A DNA stretch of 64,000 nucleotides, taken from Polyangiaceae bacterium. Its GTDB lineage: Bacteria; Myxococcota_A; Polyangia; Polyangiales; Polyangiaceae. Positions 32,458 to 44,267 of the stretch are shown here, piece after piece. The position numbers and the translations under genes were made by a program. The notes under the pieces are model-generated. The model had not been told where the DNA came from. It worked only from the letters and a program-made list of their open reading frames with translations, and ran no database searches. How positions within the stretch are numbered: position 1 is the stretch's first letter; each line of letters begins with the position of its first letter. The stretch lies in the NCBI GenBank assembly GCA_015075635.1, contig JABTUA010000002.1, positions 1,926,708-1,990,707 on the forward strand, in the 5' to 3' direction.

Positions 32458-33387
32458 TCACCGGTACTCCGCCGCGAGCTTCATCTCGAGGGTGCCGGAG
32501 CCGGCGACCTTGCGATTCGGCTTGTCGCCCGGCGCCGTCACCGTGACCTGGCCCCCGAGCTCGAGCTCGATGGGCCAGCCGCTCTCCAGGAGCAGCAGCA
32601 CCGCGCCCTTGGAGCGGATGGTGGTGGTCGCGCCCTGGCGCTGATCGGTGATGGTCATCACGAACTCGAATTTTCCGACCTTCTTGCCGGCGCGCTCCTC
32701 CGGCCCCACGAAGGTGAACTCCACGTCGCCGTAGCTCTTGCCGTCGCCGAACATGTCGGCCAGCACCTCCTTGGGCGGGGTGAACCTCTCCCCCGGGGCC
32801 ATCGGGTGCTTGGGGACGAAGGCGGCGAACTGCGGCGGCTTGCCGAACTCCTTGTTGTCCTCGAGCAGCGCCTCGCGCTCGACCTCGCTGACCGGCTCGC
32901 CGCCACCTCCGGTGATCACGACCTTGCCCTGCTCGAGCGCGATCACGTAGGTCTTGCCCGTGAGCGGGCTCGGCACGCGCTGCTCGCGCTCGCCCTTCTT
33001 GGAAACCTTGACCAGCTCCTCGTAGTGGACCTTCTTCTTGGTCACCGCCTTGCCGTCGTTGGCGAGCACGGTGGTGCTGCGCACCATGCGCTTGCCTTCG
33101 CCGCTCTTCTCGCTGGCGACGAGCTTGCCGTTTTCGGTCATCTGCACCTCCAGCGCCAGCACGAAGGACTCGCGGTCCTTGCGCTGGCTGCCGGGCTTGG
33201 GCAGGACGAACGCGAACGAGGTCTTGCCATCGGCGCTCGGCGCCTCGCTCGCCGCGGCGGGCTCCGAAGGGGCGCTCGAGCCTGGGGGTGCGGGGCTTTC
33301 TTCGGGGGTCTCGCCGGGCGGCTGGGCGGCTCCGCCGCAGCCGACGAGGAGGGAGAGCGCCAGAAGGGAGCAGTGAATGGCACGCAT
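32458..33387 (-). CDS. Lipoprotein, unknown function
   Basis: 309 residues from the ATG at 33387. Signal MRAIHCSLLALSLLVGC gives a clear lipobox, then a Pro/Ser/Ala-rich spacer. The mature part is beta-rich and full of Lys (KLVASEKSGEGKRMVRSTTV, VTKKKVHYEELVKVSKKGER, GKTYVIALEQGKVVITGGGG, RSKGAVLLLLESGWPIELEL). It looks like the DUF-type lipoproteins of myxobacteria in which an internal part measures outer-membrane lipid binding, but I cannot assign a family. The stop is four bases from the yceI stop, tail to tail. Confidence 0.7.
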   Translation of the reverse strand: MRAIHCSLLALSLLVGCGGAAQPPGETPEESPAPPGSSAPSEPAAASEAPSADGKTSFAFVLPKPGSQRKDRESFVLALEVQMTENGKLVASEKSGEGKRMVRSTTVLANDGKAVTKKKVHYEELVKVSKKGEREQRVPSPLTGKTYVIALEQGKVVITGGGGEPVSEVEREALLEDNKEFGKPPQFAAFVPKHPMAPGERFTPPKEVLADMFGDGKSYGDVEFTFVGPEERAGKKVGKFEFVMTITDQRQGATTTIRSKGAVLLLLESGWPIELELGGQVTVTAPGDKPNRKVAGSGTLEMKLAAEYR

Positions 33388-33426
33388 TTCCAGCGAAGCT
33401 AGCGCCACAACCGGCGAACCTCCAGC

Positions 33427-33432
33427 TATCCT
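33427..33432 (+). promoter_or_regulatory. TATCCT box 7 nt before a start codon
   Basis: TATCCT at 33427-33432 is a -10-like box seven bases before the ATG at 33440. There is no Shine-Dalgarno in between, so transcription from it would give a leaderless mRNA. Confidence 0.35.
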
Positions 33433-33439
33433 TCCCAGC

Positions 33440-34726
33440 ATGCGCTTCGGCACTCTCTTTGTCTGCTCGACCCTCCTGGGCTTCGGAGCTCTGAACGCTT
33501 GTGGCAGCGACGAGGAACCCGCGCCGACGAATACCGACACCGACGCCGGCGTGGACGGCGGCATCGAGTGGTGCGGCGCGAGCGGCGTGAGCAAAGGGCC
33601 GTGGGCGCTCCACGTGGACGGGCAGAGCGCGCTCTTGCGCTGGGAGGCCTGCCGCGAGGGGACCTCGGGTGAGCTCAGCTTCGGCGTCGAAGGCGGCGCG
33701 CTCGACCAGAAGGCGACGGCGACGCTCACGCCGGTGGAGATCCCGGTCACCTACCTGGCTGCGCTCGCGCCCAAGCAACCTCAGGACTTGGCCGGCACCT
33801 ACTACATGTACGAGGCGGCGCTCGGAGGGCTCGAGCCGGGCAAGTGCTACGCCTATCAGCTCACCCAGGACTCCGCCCGGAAGGGTCGCTTCTGCACCGC
33901 GCGTCCCAGCGGTCAGAGCTTCAAGATCCTGGCCATGGGCGACACCAACCCCGGGCTCAACGACACCACCGTCAAGCTCCTCGCGCTGATGGACAAGGAG
34001 GGCTACGACCTCACGCTCCACGCCGGCGACATCCAGTACTACGCCTCGGGCCTCGAGAGCTGGCAGCACTGGTTCGGGCTGATGGCCCCGATGTTCGAGC
34101 AGGGCGCGTTCCTGCCGGCGGTCGGCAACCACGAGTACGAGCAGAACCAGGAGTTCGAGCTCTACTACGAACGCTTCTGGGACAAAGCCGGGTTCGACGG
34201 CAAAGACGGCCTGTTCCGCGCCGAGTCCGGCGGCCTCTGGTTCTTCTTCCTGAACACCGAGACGGACTTCGACCCCGGCTCGGCCCAGGTCGCGTGGTTC
34301 AAGACGCAGCTGGAGGACGCGGCCAAGCGGCCCGGCTACCGCGGCAGCATCGTCACCTACCACAAGCCCATGCTGACCTGCGGCGACATGAGCCAGAACG
34401 ACGGCATGCGCGCCGAGCTCCAGCCGCTCTTCGAGCAACACGGCGTCCGGCTGGTGCTCCAGGGCCACATGCACGGCTACGAGCGCTTCGAGGTGCCGAC
34501 CGCGGCCGATCCGACGAAGACCCTCACCTACCTGACGGTGGGCGGGGGCGGCGGCCTGATCGGCAAGATCGACGCCAACATCGACCGCCCGACGTGCAGC
34601 ATGCGCAAGAGCTCCGGCGCCTTCTACCAGATGACAGTGCTGGAGGTCGGGCCGAGCTCGATCAAGGGACGCACCATCGACGTGGACGGCAAGGAGCGCG
34701 ACGCCTTCGAAGTGCCGCTGCCTTGA
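33440..34726 (+). CDS. Purple-acid-phosphatase-like metallophosphoesterase, lipoprotein
   Basis: 428 residues from the ATG at 33440. The signal ends GFGALNAC (lipobox). An N-terminal fibronectin-like domain (ALHVDGQSALLRWEAC, LGGLEPGKCYAYQL) precedes the calcineurin-type phosphoesterase: MGDTN, LHAGDIQYYA, VGNHEYEQ, TYHKPM and GHMHGYERF, all the metal-ligand motifs of the purple acid phosphatase class. It should hydrolyse phosphomonoesters outside the cytoplasm, using two metal ions. Confidence 0.85.
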   Translation: MRFGTLFVCSTLLGFGALNACGSDEEPAPTNTDTDAGVDGGIEWCGASGVSKGPWALHVDGQSALLRWEACREGTSGELSFGVEGGALDQKATATLTPVEIPVTYLAALAPKQPQDLAGTYYMYEAALGGLEPGKCYAYQLTQDSARKGRFCTARPSGQSFKILAMGDTNPGLNDTTVKLLALMDKEGYDLTLHAGDIQYYASGLESWQHWFGLMAPMFEQGAFLPAVGNHEYEQNQEFELYYERFWDKAGFDGKDGLFRAESGGLWFFFLNTETDFDPGSAQVAWFKTQLEDAAKRPGYRGSIVTYHKPMLTCGDMSQNDGMRAELQPLFEQHGVRLVLQGHMHGYERFEVPTAADPTKTLTYLTVGGGGGLIGKIDANIDRPTCSMRKSSGAFYQMTVLEVGPSSIKGRTIDVDGKERDAFEVPLP

Positions 34727-34805
34727 GGCTCACACCCGCTCGTCACCGTCTTGGCACGGGCACGGAGGGGCGGCGGGAGCGCGGGGCGGATGAGCGGGCC
34801 CCAAC

Positions 34806-36794
34806 TCAAAGCATGGCGTCGAACTTCAGCTCCTGGCTCCGCTGCCGGAGCTCGGCTTCGACCGACACCTTGTCCTGGCGCGACTGCGCGAGCTCGGCGT
34901 TCAGCCGGGCGAGCTCGTCCTCGTCTCGCGTGAGCTCGGCCACGTAGCGCTCGCGCAGGCGCTGCTCGTCCCGCGAGTCGCGCAGCGCGCCCAGGTTCTC
35001 GCGCACCCGCTTCTGCTTCTCGCCGATCTCGGCGATCAGCCGCTGGAGCTCCGTCTGCCGGCGCATGGACTCGGCCACGCGCTCGTTCAGGGCCACGATC
35101 CCGGCCAGGGCGTCGTGGGCCGCCTGGTCCAGGTAGCGGCTCGCCGTCCAGACCTTCAGCTGATCGCGGGTGGTCTGGTTCAGGTAGATGCTCTCCCACT
35201 GATCCCCCTGCTCGCTGACCACGAAATGGGTCTCGCCCTTCGGCACGTCGAAGCGGAAACGCTGGTAGCTCTCGGTGGTCTCCATCGGCTTCGGCGTGTC
35301 CACCAGCCTCCAGCCGTGCTCGAAGCGGTGCTCCAAGAACAGGTCGATCGGGACGTCGGTCTTGTTGGTGACGCGGTAGATCGTGCGCGCGATCTTGAAG
35401 CGCAAGAGGTGAAAGACGCCGTTCACGATGCGCACGGCATGCACGTCCCGGGTGTCGCTCTCGTGGTCGATGGCGACCACGCAGCCGAGCTCCACGGAGT
35501 AGGGAACCAGGCGCTTCTCGCCAGGCTTCAAGGTCTCGAGCATCGACTCGCCGACGTAGGCTTCGTCCTCGAGCACCGTCAGCGGTCCGCCTTCGAGGGT
35601 GAGCCCGGTGGTGTTCTCGAGCCAGATGGCCGAGAGCGGGTTCTTGTCCCGGATGCTCTGGTTGTAGATCGCGACGCGCTTGCCCGAGAGCGCCGCCGAC
35701 AAGATCGGCACCAGCGCCGATTGGTTGCGCTTCACCGTCACCGGCCGGTCGAGCACGTACTGGAACAGATCCCCCACCTGCACCGTGCGGGTCTGCACCA
35801 CGGTGCTGCGCTCCCGCGCCTGCGCGCGCGTGCCGGGGCTCGGCGGCGGCGGGGCCATGCGGGGGGCGGGCGCCGCCATCGCGGCAGGGCGGGCCGGGGG
35901 TGGCATCATCCCGGCCATGGTGCGGATCTCCGAATCTTCCTCCGCCGCGCCGGCGTAGGCCGCCTGCTCCAAGATGGGCGGGGCGTAGGCCTCCTCTTCC
36001 TGCACCTCCACCGTGGGCCGGCGCCGGTGCCGGGGCGAGTACAGGTCATGCACGAAGGAGATGGGCAGCCCCGCGACCAGCGTCAGCGCGACGTCGTCCC
36101 AGTCCTCGTCCTGCGTGTTGTCCACCAGCGCCCAGCCCTGGATGCGAGTCTCGGGCTTGCCGAGCATCACGCGGTACGAGGTCTTCCAGACCGGCGTCTC
36201 CACCACGTAGCTGGCTTGCACCGGCCGCGAGCCGGCGCCCTTGGCGAAGATGGTCAGGCGCTTCAGATCCTTCTTCTTGGCGCCGATCAGGATCTCGAGC
36301 AGGTGTCCGAGGTCTTTCCTCAGCCCATCGTCGAGGAAGTCGAGGGCCTTGATCTCGGCCAGCTCGAAGGCGCGCAGGCTCGACCCGCCCACCAAGAGTA
36401 CCAGCTGGTGCTCGTGCAGCGTGTCTTCGCCGACCTTGCGCCAGCGCGTCTCGATGCCGGCGACGACCCCCTCCACCTCGTCGCTGCCCGCGATGACCTT
36501 CACGCGCGCGCCCTTCACCTGCTCGAGCAGACCGCTCAGGCTGTTGCCGTCCGGCAGGCGGATGGCCACGTCCTCCAGCCGCTTCTCGGTGGGAAGAGTG
36601 GACTCGTAGCTGATGCTGGAGATGTGCCCCTCTCCCAGATCCAGCACCGTGAGGGACTTGAGCACGTCGTTCATCTCGGCGGCCTTGAACGCGAGATCGA
36701 TGCTGGCGTCGCCTTCGACGCTGCCCTCGCGCTCGAAGTAGCCGACACCATGCTTGAACAGGACCACGCGGCGGATCGGCAGGACGTGCGTCAT
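34806..36794 (-). CDS. DUF4139-family protein with C-terminal coiled coil
   Basis: 662 residues. The N-terminus (RRVVLFKHGVGYFEREG, AFKAAEMNDVLKSLTVLDLG, SISYESTLPTEKRL) and the middle (VVETPVWKTSYRVMLGKPE, IQGWALVDNTQDEDWDDVAL) are typical of the DUF4139/MuiA-like family. A Pro/Met/Ala-rich linker (about 330-355) is followed by the conserved beta domain (YVLDRPVTVKRNQSALVPIL) and a C-terminal coiled coil (LQRLIAEIGEKQKRVRENLG, ELTRDEDELARLNAELAQSR). No signal peptide is seen. Family members are of unknown function. Confidence 0.8.
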   Translation of the reverse strand: MTHVLPIRRVVLFKHGVGYFEREGSVEGDASIDLAFKAAEMNDVLKSLTVLDLGEGHISSISYESTLPTEKRLEDVAIRLPDGNSLSGLLEQVKGARVKVIAGSDEVEGVVAGIETRWRKVGEDTLHEHQLVLLVGGSSLRAFELAEIKALDFLDDGLRKDLGHLLEILIGAKKKDLKRLTIFAKGAGSRPVQASYVVETPVWKTSYRVMLGKPETRIQGWALVDNTQDEDWDDVALTLVAGLPISFVHDLYSPRHRRRPTVEVQEEEAYAPPILEQAAYAGAAEEDSEIRTMAGMMPPPARPAAMAAPAPRMAPPPPSPGTRAQARERSTVVQTRTVQVGDLFQYVLDRPVTVKRNQSALVPILSAALSGKRVAIYNQSIRDKNPLSAIWLENTTGLTLEGGPLTVLEDEAYVGESMLETLKPGEKRLVPYSVELGCVVAIDHESDTRDVHAVRIVNGVFHLLRFKIARTIYRVTNKTDVPIDLFLEHRFEHGWRLVDTPKPMETTESYQRFRFDVPKGETHFVVSEQGDQWESIYLNQTTRDQLKVWTASRYLDQAAHDALAGIVALNERVAESMRRQTELQRLIAEIGEKQKRVRENLGALRDSRDEQRLRERYVAELTRDEDELARLNAELAQSRQDKVSVEAELRQRSQELKFDAML

Positions 36795-36807
36795 GGTCCG
36801 CCGACGC

Positions 36808-36813
36808 TAACAT
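36808..36813 (+). promoter_or_regulatory. TAACAT box 6 nt before a start codon
   Basis: TAACAT at 36808-36813 is six bases before the ATG at 36820, without a ribosome-binding site in between; this fits a leaderless transcript. Confidence 0.3.
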
Positions 36814-36819
36814 TGAGCT

Positions 36820-37332
36820 ATGCTCGCCCGCATGAGCCGCCTGAGCTGGCTGTCGATCATGGTGTTTGTCGCGGGTTGCGGCGCCAGTGGGGGCTCGGGG
36901 GGCGCGAGCGGCGCCGCCGGGCAGGCCGGCACCTCCGGTGGCGGAGGCGGCAGCGGCGGCGGGGGGAGCGGCGGCAGCTCCGGCACCGGCGCCCAGAGCG
37001 GCGGCAGCGGCGAGATCGGTGAGCCCTGCACGTCGAACGCGGACTGCAGCGCCGTGCCGGGAGCGGAGTGCTACACGACAATCGGCGGTGGGCCGGTCCC
37101 CACGGTGACCTTCCCGGGCGGCTTCTGCTCCAAGACTTGCGACACCCAGTCCACCGAGAAGGAGTGCGGCGAGAAGGCCGGCTGCGCCTCCATCGGCCAG
37201 TCCGGCGGACGCGTCAGCACGACGCTGACCCTCTGCACGCCGCCCTGCGCTTCGGACGCGGAGTGCCGCATGGCCGAAGGTTACAAGTGCTTCCAGATCA
37301 TCCCGGGTATCGGGGTCTGTACGCCGCCGTGA
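36820..37332 (+). CDS. Cys-rich lipoprotein
   Basis: 170 residues; start at 36820 or, four codons later, at 36832. Signal LSWLSIMVFVAGC has a clear lipobox. A 45-residue Gly/Ser linker follows, and then a small domain with ten Cys (EPCTSNADCSAVPGAECYTT, GGFCSKTCDTQSTEKECG, CTPPCASDAECRMAEGYKC). The C-x-x-DADC pattern recalls EGF-like and Dickkopf-like disulfide motifs common in myxobacterial surface proteins. Function unknown. Confidence 0.7.
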   Translation: MLARMSRLSWLSIMVFVAGCGASGGSGGASGAAGQAGTSGGGGGSGGGGSGGSSGTGAQSGGSGEIGEPCTSNADCSAVPGAECYTTIGGGPVPTVTFPGGFCSKTCDTQSTEKECGEKAGCASIGQSGGRVSTTLTLCTPPCASDAECRMAEGYKCFQIIPGIGVCTPP

Positions 37333-37353
37333 AGGGGAGCCGGCCGAAGCTCG

Positions 37354-38361
37354 CTACTTCTTGTCCCGCAGGTCCCGGCGCGTGGAGCGCGGTAGACGGT
37401 CGAGCGCGGGAAGCACCTGGAAGGCTTCCTTGCTCGGCAGCCAGAGCGCACCCTCGACGGCCGCATCCGTGAGGGAGCCGTCATCCACCCAGGCGCTGAA
37501 CACGCCGGGGTCGTCCGCGACCAGGATGAAGTCGGGCTTGTCGGGCAGGCCGTCCAACACGGCCAGGCGCGAGCCCGCGACGCGGATGGAGAAGTCGCCT
37601 CCTCCCGTCTTGATGCCGAGGGTGTAGCAGCGGTTCGCGAGATCTGCCTGAGCGCGCCGGCTCTTCTCGACGTCCGCGGCGAGCTTGGTCATGGCGGCGA
37701 GCGCGGCTTCCTTGGCCTCGAGCTTGGCCGGATCGCGCTTCACCTCGGGCGTCGCCGGGCTCGCGAAGTTCAGCTCCGAGGCCATCAGCGGTTGCTTGCC
37801 CCTGAGCTTTTCCGGGACCTCCGCCATCGGCACGAAGAACATGTCCCGTATCGAGCCCTGGCGTTCGTCCTCGAACACCAGCTTGAGCTCGGTGCCCTTC
37901 ACGAAGATGCCCGGGCGCTCGAGCCCGGTCGTGGTGCGGAGGCGCGCCATCAGATAGGAGGCGATGGGCGCGTCCGTCGCCACGTCCACGTAGCCTCGCG
38001 CGAACGGCGCATCGCCGATGAACGAGGCGGAGGGGAAGATGGTGATGGGTGCGGTCTGCGCCAGGACTCCCTTGTGCGGCAGCTCGACCTCGCGCATCTC
38101 GGCGAAGTTGCAGTTCGGGCAGTGCCAGGTGGCCGCCGGAACCATCACGTTGCCGCACTTGTCGCACTTCGAGCCGATCAGCTTGCAGTCGCGCAGCGCC
38201 ATGAAGAAGCGCGAGTGCTCGCCATAGGTCTGCTCGTAGAAGGTGACCATGTGGCTCGTGAACTGCAGGTAGGTCTCGCCGTCGCGCCCTTTGAGCTCGG
38301 TCGTCTGGCGCGGCAGGTTGAAGTCGAGCGGCAATGCCGGCTGGCCCTTGGCAACTTTCAC
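37354..38361 (-). CDS. DUF35 OB-fold/zinc-ribbon protein fused to an SCP2 domain
   Basis: 335 residues. The DUF35 part (about 45-200) has a rubredoxin-like zinc site (Cys66, Cys69, Cys81, Cys84 in CDKCGNVMVP and WHCPNC) and an OB-fold (FIGDAPFARGYVDVATDAPI, GTELKLVFEDERQGSIRDMF). The C-terminal 110 residues look like a sterol-carrier (SCP2) domain: LANRCYTLGIKTGGGDFSIR, DFILVADDPGVFSAWVDD and LWLPSKEAFQVLPAL. DUF35 proteins are obligate partners of thiolase-fold enzymes in CoA-ester metabolism; the gene overlaps the thiolase-fold gene by four bases (ATGA). The fused lipid-binding domain suggests a bulky acyl-CoA substrate. Confidence 0.75.
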   Translation of the reverse strand: MKVAKGQPALPLDFNLPRQTTELKGRDGETYLQFTSHMVTFYEQTYGEHSRFFMALRDCKLIGSKCDKCGNVMVPAATWHCPNCNFAEMREVELPHKGVLAQTAPITIFPSASFIGDAPFARGYVDVATDAPIASYLMARLRTTTGLERPGIFVKGTELKLVFEDERQGSIRDMFFVPMAEVPEKLRGKQPLMASELNFASPATPEVKRDPAKLEAKEAALAAMTKLAADVEKSRRAQADLANRCYTLGIKTGGGDFSIRVAGSRLAVLDGLPDKPDFILVADDPGVFSAWVDDGSLTDAAVEGALWLPSKEAFQVLPALDRLPRSTRRDLRDKK

Positions 38362-39605
38362 GACGCACCTCCTTTACCGAGCTCGAGAATCATGGCGCCG
38401 CCGAAGACCGCGTTGATCGCGCCGGTTCCGTGGATCATCCCCAGCGGGACCTTGCGGTTGATCATCTCGCGCCGGCACGACCAGGTGGAGAACATGTTCG
38501 AGCCGCCCACGAAGTGTCCGCCGAAGATCAGGCCACCCGACGGGTTGACCAGCACTTTGCCCTTCGGGGGCGCCTCGTCGTCCCGGAGCCGCTTCGGATC
38601 CATCATGATGTCGTCGTCGATCAGCTTCCGGGTCTTGCCCGCCGGCACGAAGCCGAGCTCGCCCATGGTGATCATCAGCTGCGCCACGAAGGCGTCGTGG
38701 ATCTCCACGATGGGGATGTCGCTGGGTTTGACCCCGGCATTCGCGTAGGCGCGCTCGGCGGCGATGCGGTCGGAGTCGATGCGGTGCAGGCGCTTGTAGT
38801 TCCCGCCGCGACCGGGGGAGTAGCTCTCGTTGGCGGCGCCGACGCCCTTGACCCAGACGATGGGCTGCCCCGTGCGCTCGGAGATCTCCTCTGCCTTCTT
38901 CTCCGAGGCGAAGATGATGGCGCCGGCGCCCTCCGTGTACATGCACACCTCGAGCAGGCGCAGGAACGGCGCGATGATCCAGCGCGAATTCATCACCTGC
39001 TCCACGGTGACGGTCTCGTCGCGGCGCTGGGCATAGGGGTTGCGATTGCCGGCGTGGCAAAGGATCTCGACGATCTTGGCCCGCACCTCCGGGTCTCCGA
39101 TGTCACCGGGGTGGTTGTCGTTGTACGCCATGCAGATCTGCATGTACGAGTCGCTGGCCGTCGCGCCGAGCGGGTACTCGAAGAACGGGTCCCAGCTCTT
39201 GGCGATGGTGTCGATGACCATCGGCGTGGCCGTCTTCGAGCGCGGGTCGAAGCAGTCCGTCGCCTTCTCGCCGCCGATGCAGAGCACGCACTCGCTGGTC
39301 CCGCTGGCGACCTCCATGTAAGCCGTGCGCATGGCGTAGAACCCGGTGGCGCCGCCGCTGGTCACGCGGGTGCCAGGCTTGTTGGCCATGCCGATCAGAC
39401 CCGTGAGGCTGCTCTCGGGAATGGCCTGGTGCTCGAAGATGTCGTTGTAGATGCCGTACACGACCGAGTCGATCTCGCTCGTGCTCATCTTGGCGTCTTC
39501 GCAAGCGCGGCGGGTCGCCTGCTGGAACAAGTCCCAATACGTGGCTTCGACCCAGCGGCCTCTGCAGTCGGTGATGCCAGCGCCTACGATGCCAACCTTC
39601 CTCAT
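38358..39605 (-). CDS. Thiolase-fold protein lacking the nucleophilic Cys (aldolase-like?)
   Basis: 415 residues aligned with SCP-x/Ltp2-type thiolases: KVGIVGAGITDCRGRWVEAT, MRTAYMEVASGTSECVLCIG, IPIVEIHDAFVAQLMITMGE and a C-terminal NPSGGLIFGGHFVGGSNMF. Where true thiolases have N-C-A-T-G the protein has G84-G85-A86-T87-G88, so the acyl-accepting Cys is Gly85. The second active-site Cys near the C-terminus (CxGGG) is also absent (AVFGGAMIL). Enzymes of this class with a DUF35 partner, such as steroid-degradation Ltp2, are retro-aldolases, so C-C cleavage without acyl-enzyme is likely. The substrate is unknown. Confidence 0.75.
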   Translation of the reverse strand: MRKVGIVGAGITDCRGRWVEATYWDLFQQATRRACEDAKMSTSEIDSVVYGIYNDIFEHQAIPESSLTGLIGMANKPGTRVTSGGATGFYAMRTAYMEVASGTSECVLCIGGEKATDCFDPRSKTATPMVIDTIAKSWDPFFEYPLGATASDSYMQICMAYNDNHPGDIGDPEVRAKIVEILCHAGNRNPYAQRRDETVTVEQVMNSRWIIAPFLRLLEVCMYTEGAGAIIFASEKKAEEISERTGQPIVWVKGVGAANESYSPGRGGNYKRLHRIDSDRIAAERAYANAGVKPSDIPIVEIHDAFVAQLMITMGELGFVPAGKTRKLIDDDIMMDPKRLRDDEAPPKGKVLVNPSGGLIFGGHFVGGSNMFSTWSCRREMINRKVPLGMIHGTGAINAVFGGAMILELGKGGAS

Positions 39606-39722
39606 TGGGCCGACTCCTCTCGGGTGGTGCGCGAGTCTACCCCCGGCGCGATCGACGCGACCAGGGTCCGGGCCGTGGCTGGGCGTGAAAAGTTTGCCGT
39701 GACGCGCGCTGGCGAGACCGGC

Positions 39723-40339
39723 TCAGACCTCGAGCTCGAACATCGGATCCCCGGGCTCCAAGTCCGCGCCGTCCTCCACCAACACGGCTTTGATCCGCGC
39801 GCGGCGGGGCAGCCCGGGGCCGCCGAAGCTGATCCGGTGGAACGTCTTCATGATCTCGAGCAGGCACACGGTGGTGCCCTGCTCGACCTCGCTGCCGACC
39901 CCGACGAACGGCGGCGCGTCCGGCGCGGCGCGGCCGAAGAAGCGGCCGCTCGACGGTGAGCGGAACACGAGCCCTCCCGAAGCCCAAGGGTGCTCAGCCT
40001 CCTCTTCGATCGCCACCACGGCGCCCACGCTGGTGTCGAGGGTGCACAGTACGTCGCCTTGCCCGACCGGCAAGCGCGCCGCGCGAGCGCCGTGACTCTC
40101 GCCGAGCACGAGCCCGTGGGCGTGCTCGTCGGCGTGCAGCTCGTGCAAGACGCCGAGCACCTCGAGCTCGCCCAGGAAGCTCTGCGGAAGCACCAGCGTC
40201 CCCGGGGCCGGCGCGCCGCGCCACAGGCCCACGCCCGGGCTCCGGAGCTCGACGCGGCCTTCCGCCACCTTCACGGCCTTGACCACCAGCTTGCGGCGGA
40301 AGACCCGCCCGTCGAGGGCATGCCCTCGATTGCCCGTGG

Positions 40340-40343
<4 letters not shown>
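39723..40343 (-). CDS. Biotin carboxyl carrier protein of an acyl-CoA carboxylase
   Basis: 206 residues. The biotinyl domain is at the C-terminus: FVGVGSEVEQGTTVCLLEIM with Lys166 of EIMKTFHRI as the biotin site, then AVLVEDGADLEPGDPMFELE. The usual motif is (E)AMKM; here Ile and Thr flank the Met-Lys pair. The N-terminal 120 residues are unlike standard AccB and contain a second barrel-like part (ARLPVGQGDVLCTLDTSVGA). It overlaps the carboxyltransferase gene by four bases. Confidence 0.75.
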
Positions 40344-42070
<1,727 letters not shown>

Positions 42071-42076
42071 GCCTAG

Positions 42077-42181
42077 GGCACCCCTCTGCGTGGAATGGTG
42101 GCGGCGCGGGGTTGGGGACCCCGCGCGGGGCGTGGGGCGGAACCCCACCTAGAAAAACCGGCGAGGCCGGCACCCCTCTGC
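42077..42181. repeat. Hairpin cluster bounded by 13-bp direct repeats
   Basis: GGCACCCCTCTGC occurs at 42077-42089 and again at 42169-42181. Between the copies are three hairpins: GCGGGGT/ACCCCGC (42106-42124), GTGGGG/CCCCAC (42132-42148) and CCGGC/GCCGG (42158-42170). The unit lies between the biotin carboxylase and carboxyltransferase genes. It looks like a small non-coding mobile repeat (REP/MITE-like) with a duplicated flank, and may form stable RNA structure in the operon mRNA. Confidence 0.5.
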
Positions 42182-42221
42182 TTCATGCTCGCGCTCGTCG
42201 CTTGGCGATGCCGGATGCCAC

Positions 42222-43577
<1,356 letters not shown>

Positions 43578-43740
43578 CGGAGGCGCGAGGCTAGCATCCC
43601 GGCGAAATCCCAAGGAAGGCCCGATCCGCGCATTTGTCGCCAGCGCGCACGAACGACGCAACGCCTGCGTAAACGAGCGCGCGGGGCCCAGCGGTTCCGG
43701 CGTGGCACGTGCGGTGCATCGCTCCGGGGGAGAGGCCATC

Positions 43741-44040
43741 ATGGCACGCGCCGCCTTGGCCCTCGCCGCCCTGCTCGTCCTGCTCCCGCCCGGCGGAGCG
43801 GCGGCCGAGCCGAGCCCGAGCGACCGCTTCCAGGACACGCGCGGACACTGGCGTCCTTTCCGGGAGAGCTACGACGCCTGGTTCTCCGCGGCGCGCCGGG
43901 AGCCGCGATACCTCCGGGCCGCCGGAGAGTCCGTCGTGCTCGTGGGCATCGGGACCGCCTACTACTGGGTGGACCCGCTCGCCAACCGCACGGACTGGGA
44001 CTTCCCGACCCTGGGCGCGAAGCTCCGGTTCGAGGCGGTC
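43741..44040 (+). pseudogene. 3'-truncated outer-membrane-protein-like gene
   Basis: The frame from the ATG at 43741 (signal ARAALALAALLVLLPPGGAA) gives FRESYDAWFSAARREPRYLR, followed by VVLVGIGTAYYWVDPLANRT and DWDFPTLGAKLRFEAV. This resembles the N-terminus of DUF3943-like envelope proteins, where a much longer beta-barrel follows. Here the sequence stops making sense at about 44,040 and the frame ends at 44106. The rest appears to have been deleted at the junction with the gene described next. Confidence 0.45.
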
Positions 44041-44044
44041 TCCC

Positions 44045-44222
44045 CATTCGTTTCGCCCACCGCGGAGAGCGTCGGGTCGCCGGAGGTGAAGTGGGCGATG
44101 TTGTAGGTCACGAAGCGATACTGAGGCACCCCGGGCGTCGGCCCTCGCGGCTCGAGCGGGCGCTCGCCGCAGCCTAGAGCGAAGAGCGCGCACACCCAAA
44201 GCAATGACCCGCGTGTTCGCAT
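44045..44222 (-). pseudogene. N-terminal remnant of an exonuclease/endonuclease/phosphatase-family lipoprotein
   Basis: From the ATG at 44222: signal TRGSLLWVCALFALGC (lipobox), a Pro-rich spacer, then QYRFVTYNIAHFTSGDPTLS. The VTYNI start is the first strand of the endonuclease/exonuclease/phosphatase fold. About 60 codons are recognisable; after that the frame continues only as the antisense of the neighbouring truncated gene. All catalytic residues of the fold are missing, so this is inactive. Confidence 0.5.
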
Positions 44223-44267
44223 CGACGAGCCCCACCATGACATCCGGTCGGGGCTCGCGCAAACCGC

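Noticed and set aside
38358..39605. Ordinary acetyl-CoA acetyltransferase
   Set aside because: Both catalytic Cys positions of thiolases are replaced, so a true thiolase reaction is unlikely.
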